DNA of 64,000 nucleotides from Gari tellinella (lineage: Eukaryota; Mollusca; Bivalvia; Cardiida; Psammobiidae): positions 60,347,848 through 60,411,847 of the forward strand of contig OV277871.1 in NCBI GenBank assembly GCA_922989275.2, in the 5' to 3' direction. The notes beneath the pieces are model-generated. The model saw nothing but the letters and a program-made list of their open reading frames with translations, did no database searches and had not been told where the DNA came from. The position numbers were made by a program, and so were the translations under genes. The stretch's first letter is position 1. Each line of letters begins with the position of its first letter. This document shows, piece by piece, positions 58,116-64,000 of this stretch.

Positions 58116-58479
58116 ACACTCATTTTCCTGCAAGGGAAAGTGAATTTGTATCCCCCGTTCAGACTGCGCAATATGTCGGAACACGCTCTGCCATACAGTT
58201 CCGCATTTACAATCGCCCTACTATTTATTATGCAACTTTCGATCTGCGCTTAGCTCTTGGTACCCAATACCTATACGGTGATGTAGGGAACCAGTTGCGA
58301 AGTAACCGTTATTCATGCACTTGCACCAAAGGGGTTACTGCCCCATCCGGAGAGCGCGTGGTCGCTGACTTGAGCCAATCAAAACTGGACTCCCTATCAC
58401 GAAGCTTATACAAATCCGTGGTGGAATCAGATGGTTTTAGGATTTGGGATAAGCAGGTCTGTTATATCTATTTTATAAC
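58114..58479 (+). repeat. A2 direct repeat of the split-repeat element
   Basis: Second copy of A1, starting in the ACAAA that also ends B1. Followed by 153 bp of unrelated link sequence (58,480-58,632) before B2. The unrecognised exon-like frame is present here too, ending shortly after A2. Confidence 0.9.
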
Positions 58480-58632
58480 CGCCAGCTTCCCCACCACCAT
58501 CCCTTTTATAAAATTTGAGCGTGTTCTACATCATTTGTACATTTTCTAGTTTTTATTACAGTCTTCATATTCCATGTTCTGTTCTGTTCCATTCCATTTT
58601 ATTTCCATTTAATTGTATTTTTCTTTCATATG

Positions 58633-58955
58633 TTTTGCCTGTGTTTATGTGCCAATTTTGTTTGCTCAGGCCGACAGTGGTCTAGAATGACATTATGTGA
58701 ATAAACCGTCCAGGGATTCCTGTCCCTGGACATTTTCAAATGCATTTCTGAATGGCTATTTCCTCACTGCCCGGCCTTAAGCCACAAATGTAACTGCAGG
58801 AAACCACCATGCTAGGCACTGGTACGGTTAGACTGAGATAATGCGGTATTGTAAAATACTATGTTTGCCTCACACTAAGGTCCGACATTTTAAGTGAATG
58901 TAAACAATTCCGATTTGTCTCGGTCTAACTATAGCAGTACTAACGCGGATACAAA
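58633..58955 (+). repeat. B2 direct repeat of the split-repeat element
   Basis: Second copy of B1; ends ...gcggatacaaa directly against gacctttcaatgc, the resumed bivalve repeat. Confidence 0.9.
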
Positions 58956-59437
58956 GACCTTTCAATGCACAGAAAAATTTGGACCCCTGTGACCTTGACC
59001 TTGAACTCAAGGCCAACTTTTCGGTTTTGAAATCTGTGTTTAGGTTTTAAAAAATGCCTTTAATTTCTATATCCCTTGAGATATTCTTTTCATGGTTGGT
59101 TGATGTGTTTATGAACAAGACCTTTATATGCACAGACAAATTGGGACCCATGTAACCTTGAACTTAGGGCAATTTTTAGGTTTCGAAAAATGCCTTTAAC
59201 TGCTATGTCCCTTAAGATATTCCTTTCATGGTTGGTTTGTGTGTTTATGGACAAGACCTTCTATGCACATAAAAATGTAGATGCCTGTGACCTTGACCTT
59301 GAACTAAGGGCCAACTCTTAGGTTTTAAGTAACTACCAGAGGTACTTTAAATAGTTATATAGTTATCAAAAGGGCAACTCATTACAACAAGGCATGTAAC
59401 CCTGGGATTTGTCATTTGTTAGTTATTGCCCTTGGTT
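58956..59437 (+). repeat. Right half of the CTCGACTTTTT bivalve repeat
   Basis: Tandem ~146-bp units with gaccttgaccttgaac, aaaaatgcctttaa and tttatggacaagacctt. Continues the half at 50,976-51,137 when the insertion is removed. Confidence 0.75.
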
Positions 59438-59440
59438 TTT

Positions 59441-60377
59441 AGCTCACCTGAGCTTTTGCAATCCTTATGTCCCTCTTCCGTCATCAACAATTTTAGTGTT
59501 TACACTCTAGAGGCCAAAATATTTATTCAAACTTGCACAGATTCTATATTACCATCAGAGTTTATATGAGTTTGATTATGGTTGAAATCAGACTAATAGG
59601 TCAAGAGTTATCTACATTTGAATTGCTGGAAATGCAATATTTAACAGTGTTTACACTCTAGAGGCCACAATATTTATCAAACCTCACTAAAACTTGTCCA
59701 GATTGTATATTACCATATTAAGATTTTGTATGAGTTTGTAATCAGACCAATAGATAAAAAATTATCTACATTTGAATTGCTGAAAATGCCATATTAAAGG
59801 TTGTTTACACTCTAGAGACCACAATTAATTTTTATCCAATCTTTCTCAAACTTATTCAAATTGTATATGACCATAAGAGTTCAGATGAGTTCGATTATGG
59901 TTGAAATCAGACCAATAGGTCAAGAGTTATCTGCCCTTGAATTGCTGAAAATGCCATTTTAACGGTGTTTACACTCTATAGGCCACAAGTTGTATCTAGT
60001 CTTTTTCAAACTTGCTCGGATTGTATATGACAAAAAGAGTTCAAATAAGCGTGATTATTCTTCAAATCAAATTAATAGGTCATGAATTATCTGCCCTTGA
60101 ATTGCCATATCAAACGGCGTTTACACTCTTGCAACTACAGTTTTCAATGGATTTTGATTATACTTGCATCGAAGGAGTGCAAGTATTGTTGAAATCTAAT
60201 AATTGTGGTAATAGTTATCTGCCCTTGATAGAATTATGAGGTTGTATTCCAAAAGTGTTTACATGCTTTACTACAACTTTGAATGGATTTAGATTAAAAC
60301 GGGTGAAACTCAAATGTAAAGTATCAGGCTTCATTACCACAGGTGAGCGATACCAGGGTCTTCAAAGCCCTTTTGTT
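59441..60377 (+). mobile_element. Bivalve dispersed repeat (AGCTCACCTG start, ...TTTTGTT end)
   Basis: Starts agctcacctgagc. Interior units of ~155 bp are marked by gtttacactctagaggccac and ttgaattgctgaaaatgcc (59,497, 59,647, 59,803, 59,963, 60,118). Ends caggtgagcgataccagggt-cttcaaa-gccctttt. The open frame at 60,012-60,239 lies within it. Confidence 0.7.
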
Positions 60378-60379
60378 TA

Positions 60380-62010
60380 TTCTTTGTGGTACCCAACTGT
60401 AGTGATAATTAGTATGTGACTTTTACAAATTTAATTGTTTAATGTTTAAGTCTATAAGAAAAAACATGCAAATGCAAGTCACAACTTTGATTAAATAATG
60501 ATATACCTCGGTAGGAATATTCATTTTTTCGCATTTTTTAAGAAACACATTTTTTAAACTTAATAATGCCACGGCCGTGAATAAAAAACAAGGTCACTTC
60601 AAGAGGTAAGTGGTTCTTAACCGTTGAAAAATCTGTTGCAAGCTACTTGAATGGATACATAGCCCCATACTCCATTATATATAGTTACACATTGTTACAC
60701 CTTTAATTTATTCCTCTACCAAAGAAACTTGTTCCAGTTTATACTACAGTCATGGCTATGTTTGATAAGAAATATTTTCTATATTCTAGCAGATAGTAGT
60801 TTAAAGCAGACTAAAAGTAAAACAGAATTCCCCTTTTGGCACATTGTGCTTTACTTTCAACTGGTTAGTGGTCACCTGGCTTTAATACTAGAAACAGGGT
60901 ATGGAGTAAAGGGATAATTACCTCAACAGATAGCTCATTTTGTCTCAAGAAAACAATATTAGGAATGTTTGTTTTGTTTGTTAAAGTCGGTTTCTGCCAT
61001 CTATGGGCTAATCATGTCATAAAGTTTGAATGAGGCTGAGAGAATTGTCAAGGAGTGGCTGAGGTATGCAGGGGACAGAAATGGAAAGATAAAGGGAAGA
61101 GAAGAAAATGGCAAGACAACAGCAGGAACAAACCCATGTCACTGATCCAGAAAGTTAGAAACACCTTATTATTATCAACTTTTCAAATATGTGAGAAGAC
61201 TGTTTGAACTCTTTAAGAACAATGATTCATAGATGTTTGCTCTTAAGACAGAGACATTTTATTTTCGGTAAGGCCTTTAAAAAGAGACCGAAAACCAGAA
61301 TGTTCTATTTTATTTGATATGTAAACGAATGTCAGGTGTATAGAAATAGCATTTTAAGATTAAAAACGTAAATATTAAGTTTTTAAGAAATTGGATCAAT
61401 ATTACAAATCCATACATTTTTTTTCAATAATAATTACTGATCATGTTTGGGATTCAATGTTGTGCAGTGAAAAAAATTCTTGCATAAAAAGCCGTTCCCA
61501 GGGGGTGCATTAACGAAGACTTTAACGTGTATTAACAAGGCGATTCACGTGCACACGCGCCGTTAATGACCGCTATAGTTATGATTGTTCCGGGGCCCAG
61601 TATAAACAATAACAATGACGGTTTGAACTGGCAATACTTCAGCTTACAATGCTGGTGAATGCATTGTAATTGAAAATACAAAATAATTACCGTACGCCAA
61701 TAACACATAACGGTCATAAAGGCGAAATGCGAAAGGTTTTTTTTTTCTGTAATAACCCTAAGTATTTGGACAGACAATAGCTAGCAAACGGTGTAGACTC
61801 CTAACGGAGCATTCTGACCAGGATCTAAACAGTTTCCCATTCAGTTTGCACTTTTTGAACTCATTTGTGGGTCCGCCGTTTACGGTTTATCTGAAACTAT
61901 GTGTTATGAAACAGTACTTCGTTCATTACTATGTGATAAAAGCCAACACCAATGATACATGGCATTACGCCCAGACATACATGTCCGTTTTGTTTCTAAA
62001 TTTATTTCAA
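60380..62010. other. AT-rich stretch with a TTTAAAG/CTTTACTTT hairpin
   Basis: At 60,798-60,868 agtttaaagcagactaaaag faces gctttactttcaactggtta, a weak member of the second hairpin family. Near 61,783-61,840 one arm of a GATCAGAC-type hairpin is present. No gene is recognised; the small frames at 61,532 (minus) and 61,846 (plus) lack features. Confidence 0.4.
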
Positions 62011-62015
62011 GAAAT

Positions 62016-62278
62016 AGACCGTGAAGAAGACGTTTTCTTCCCCGTTTCAACGCAAGCAAAACGCAAACACAATGTATTTAAAGGTAGAAAATGGCATACT
62101 TTTTGACAATTACGTCCAATCATTTTCATCTGAGTGAAAAATAGTTTGGAGCCTGATCAGACGCTTAGTTAGGCGGGGTCTAATCTGGTTCCAAACTGTT
62201 TACAATGGAAATTTATAGTCAAATATAGTTTTAGCGTTAACGAGTTTATTGGGGAAAAATAATGTCTTCTCCATAGTA
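62016..62278. mobile_element. TIR MITE (TACAGTGGAGA family), copy 3
   Basis: gtgaagaagacgttttcttc and the complementary ggggaaaaataatgtcttct plus ccatagta at the right. A GATCAGAC hairpin in the middle (62,141-62,200). Uninterrupted counterpart of 3194-5064. Confidence 0.65.
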
Positions 62279-62474
62279 CATGTATACAGTACAAACAAAC
62301 TTGTACAACTAAAAAGGTCTGTTGACAGGTGGCATTATTAGGTAGGATCGATACAAAGCAGAAAACATCATAAAAGTAAACACACTAGCCTCACTAGGCA
62401 AAGTAAGTTTTGATTTATTAACAAACTTCCAGTTGACTCATTAATAAAAGCGATAACAAACAACTTGAATCCTA

Positions 62475-62846
62475 TTGCTCGTATACGAGCTATGTATATA
62501 TTGTACCGTAATTGTGCACATGCATATTTCTAAAATGCCGAACTTTCGACGGCAGCGACTTGCTATCATAGATGACATGAAATTGACACAACATCGGCGC
62601 TATAAGAAGGACTTTTGTGTCACAGTTTGCGGCCGTCAACCCATATCAATCAATTTTGAAATTGACAAAATCGACCATCTGACACTCCAATTGGTCTACG
62701 ACCAGATAGTTCGTTTCAGTAAAATGTCTATGACAGCGACTATTTGCATACGTTGTCTACAGTTAGGCGAAACCTCTCATTCAATATCCACTGAAACTTT
62801 AAATGTACATTTAAAATCAAAATTAGATTTAGTCCATCTTGTGTAA
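62475..62846 (+). CDS. Unrecognised 123-residue open frame
   Basis: The longest frame in the last 5 kb and of fairly protein-like composition (NFRRQRLAIIDDMKLTQHRR, TVCGRQPISINFEIDKIDHL), with no stop for 372 bp in AT-rich DNA. No domain is recognised and no splice or promoter signal supports it. A second in-frame Met (residue 21) precedes the better-looking part. It may be chance or a fragment of a decayed element. Confidence 0.25.
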   Translation: MLVYELCIYCTVIVHMHISKMPNFRRQRLAIIDDMKLTQHRRYKKDFCVTVCGRQPISINFEIDKIDHLTLQLVYDQIVRFSKMSMTATICIRCLQLGETSHSISTETLNVHLKSKLDLVHLV

Positions 62847-62849
62847 TTG

Positions 62850-63510
62850 CGTTCTGTTTAAAGTATACATGTACACCGATGCATTAAAAAAGTATTCTTC
62901 GTGTGGCGACCTTGATCAGAGGGCTCCTTTAGGGGATGTTCTGTTCAAAGTTTACACTGAGGCAGAGGACAAGTGCATTCGTTCATTTCGTTGTATGTAC
63001 ACTGTTTGTAGTAAAGCATAATACTTGCAAGATATATATTTGATGTGCAATTAAAATATAGGAAGCTGTGATATGGAAGAAAATGACTAATATTTTTAAA
63101 AAAAATGGAAATGGGCTTCAAATATATAGACAATAGTTCTTGTTATGATTTATATTTATGCAAATATTGTGCTTATTGAAATATATTTTATTTGGAATGC
63201 TGGTTTTGTACACATATTTCAAGTATTTAACAAATTACATAGCTCAAGATAATAATTACACTTGGATAATATAGATCTACTGAAGCACAATGTAATAGAT
63301 AAGTTCTAAGAAGTTTGAGTATCAAAAGTAATGCATTTGGGAATAAATTATATTTTAGAAATGGAATTCAAAATGAAAAAATAGACATTTAGAATATTCA
63401 AACATAAGATAAAATCATGCCTTTTACCTGTAGCTCTGCAATTTGGACAGCATTGTGACCTGTCAGACTGTGTGTGTTTAACCCTTTACCCCTTATCCAG
63501 GTTTTTGTTT
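62850..63510. other. AT-rich non-coding stretch
   Basis: Contains ccttgatcagagggctcctt (62,909-62,928), a single arm of the AGGGCTCC hairpin variant. Nothing else recognised. Confidence 0.35.
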
Positions 63511-63513
63511 TAC

Positions 63514-63575
63514 AGCATGTTTAAAGTAAAGTAGAAAGTACCTGATGGTACATTCTGCTTTACTTTCAAACTGCT
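63514..63575. repeat. TTTAAAGTAAAG hairpin, best copy
   Basis: agcatgtttaaagtaaagta followed by gaa pairs with ttctgctttactttcaaact; a 16-nt loop. Related to 30,842-30,903 and 60,798-60,868. Confidence 0.65.
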
Positions 63576-64000
63576 TTAGGCTCCTTAAAGTGCATACATT
63601 CATGATTCCATAGTGTGGAACTATTTTGCTCAGTGGAGAAATAAATAAGAGGGGTAAAACTGCATATTGATTGAGTGATGGGTTAATGTGTAATCAAATT
63701 ATGTAATAGATGTCTTGGGTTAGCTGTTCCTCATTAAACAAAGACTTTTCCTGTTATTTTGAGACCAGCCGGGTGATGACTTTGTGTATACATAAATTCA
63801 TCATGAATTAAACTTTGTTTGTTAAAACTGTTTCATTCTCGTTATTGTCACTGTTCTCTGTTCAATAAGCACCAAACACATTCTGTTCACAGTCAAGGAG
63901 GAAGGATGACTCCATGGTTAATAGTGTAGACTTCTGATGGCTGAAAGAACAACCATGCATGATAAAAAATAATAAACAGTTTAAACATACATGTATAGAC
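63576..64000. other. AT-rich non-coding end of window
   Basis: No repeat or gene recognised. Confidence 0.35.

Larger units (their letters stand above)
51134..58955 (+). mobile_element. Split-direct-repeat element, A1...B1-A2-B2
   Basis: A 7.8-kb insertion between the two halves of a bivalve repeat. A1 (51,136-51,501) and A2 (58,114-58,479) are 366 bp and differ at one base; B1 (57,793-58,115) and B2 (58,633-58,955) are 323 bp and differ at one base. B1 and A2 abut (gcggatACAAAacactc), as in a circle junction; the target side reads tggACAA, and B2 ends ggatACAAA-gacc. Order and junctions fit Ngaro/PAT-type tyrosine-recombinase retrotransposons, in which a circle recombines into the target at a short identity. 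No RT or recombinase is recognised in the 6.3-kb interior, so the copy would be non-autonomous, or the class is different. Confidence 0.7.

Noticed and set aside
57793..58955. LTR retrotransposon or TRIM with 323-bp LTRs
   Set aside because: No TG...CA ends, no target duplication, no primer-binding site seen, and the A repeats at 51,136 and 58,114 make split direct repeats the better model.

Overview
The window looks like a gene-poor, transposon-dominated stretch of animal nuclear DNA, most likely from a bivalve mollusc. This is an inference from four things: AT-rich composition, no bacterial-style gene packing, several repeat families I associate with bivalves (elements opening with AGCTCACCTG, CTCGACTTTTT or ATGCCCCC hairpins, and tandem 'gaccttgacc' units), and decayed retroelements of metazoan type. 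I found no convincing intact host gene. Nearly everything I can name is a mobile element, a relic of one, or satellite-like DNA.

Layout. 1-2.1 kb: end of a repeat family, a hairpin element and a nested TIR element. 2.5-5.1 kb: a tRNA-like SINE head, then a three-level nest (SINE in bivalve repeat in MITE). 5.2-11.3 kb: a 6.06-kb RNase H-bearing non-LTR retrotransposon (I/Nimb type) with a 13-bp target duplication, intact ORF1 and broken ORF2. 11.5-15.2 kb: tandem repeats, small MITEs and a TIR element. 15.6-21.1 kb: a giant diverged inverted repeat whose arms both encode the N-terminal part of the same uncharacterised protein. 21.1-22.9 kb: a DIRS-like RT/RNase H relic. 23.1-26.9 kb: a ~71-bp minisatellite interrupted by a SINE and a foldback MITE. 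27.8-30.2 kb: a foldback element built of palindromic sub-repeats. 30.5-35.6 kb: hairpin elements, MITEs, a CCAACGTTGG palindrome cluster, a Tc1/IS630-like transposase relic and a hAT-like MITE. 36.3-38.6 kb (minus): a Penelope-like RT frame broken only by two TGA codons. 38.7-43.5 kb: bivalve repeats and a ~297-bp tandem array. 44.3-46.9 kb: a decayed copy of the protein family also seen in the inverted repeat. 47.3-49.2 kb: a ~365-bp tandem array holding a MITE. 51.1-59.0 kb: a 7.8-kb insertion with A1...B1-A2-B2 split direct repeats, inside a bivalve repeat. 59.4-64 kb: another bivalve repeat, hairpins, a MITE and unannotated AT-rich DNA.

How it works together. The window is layered insertions, not a pathway. 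The most notable objects are the split-direct-repeat element (51,134-58,955), whose geometry is that of Ngaro/PAT-type tyrosine-recombinase retrotransposons although I see no RT or recombinase in it; the palindromic foldback array (27,817-30,167); and the 5.5-kb inverted repeat (15,636-21,109). A family of short strong hairpins with a GATCAGAC core recurs at about ten places and ties several otherwise unrelated elements together.
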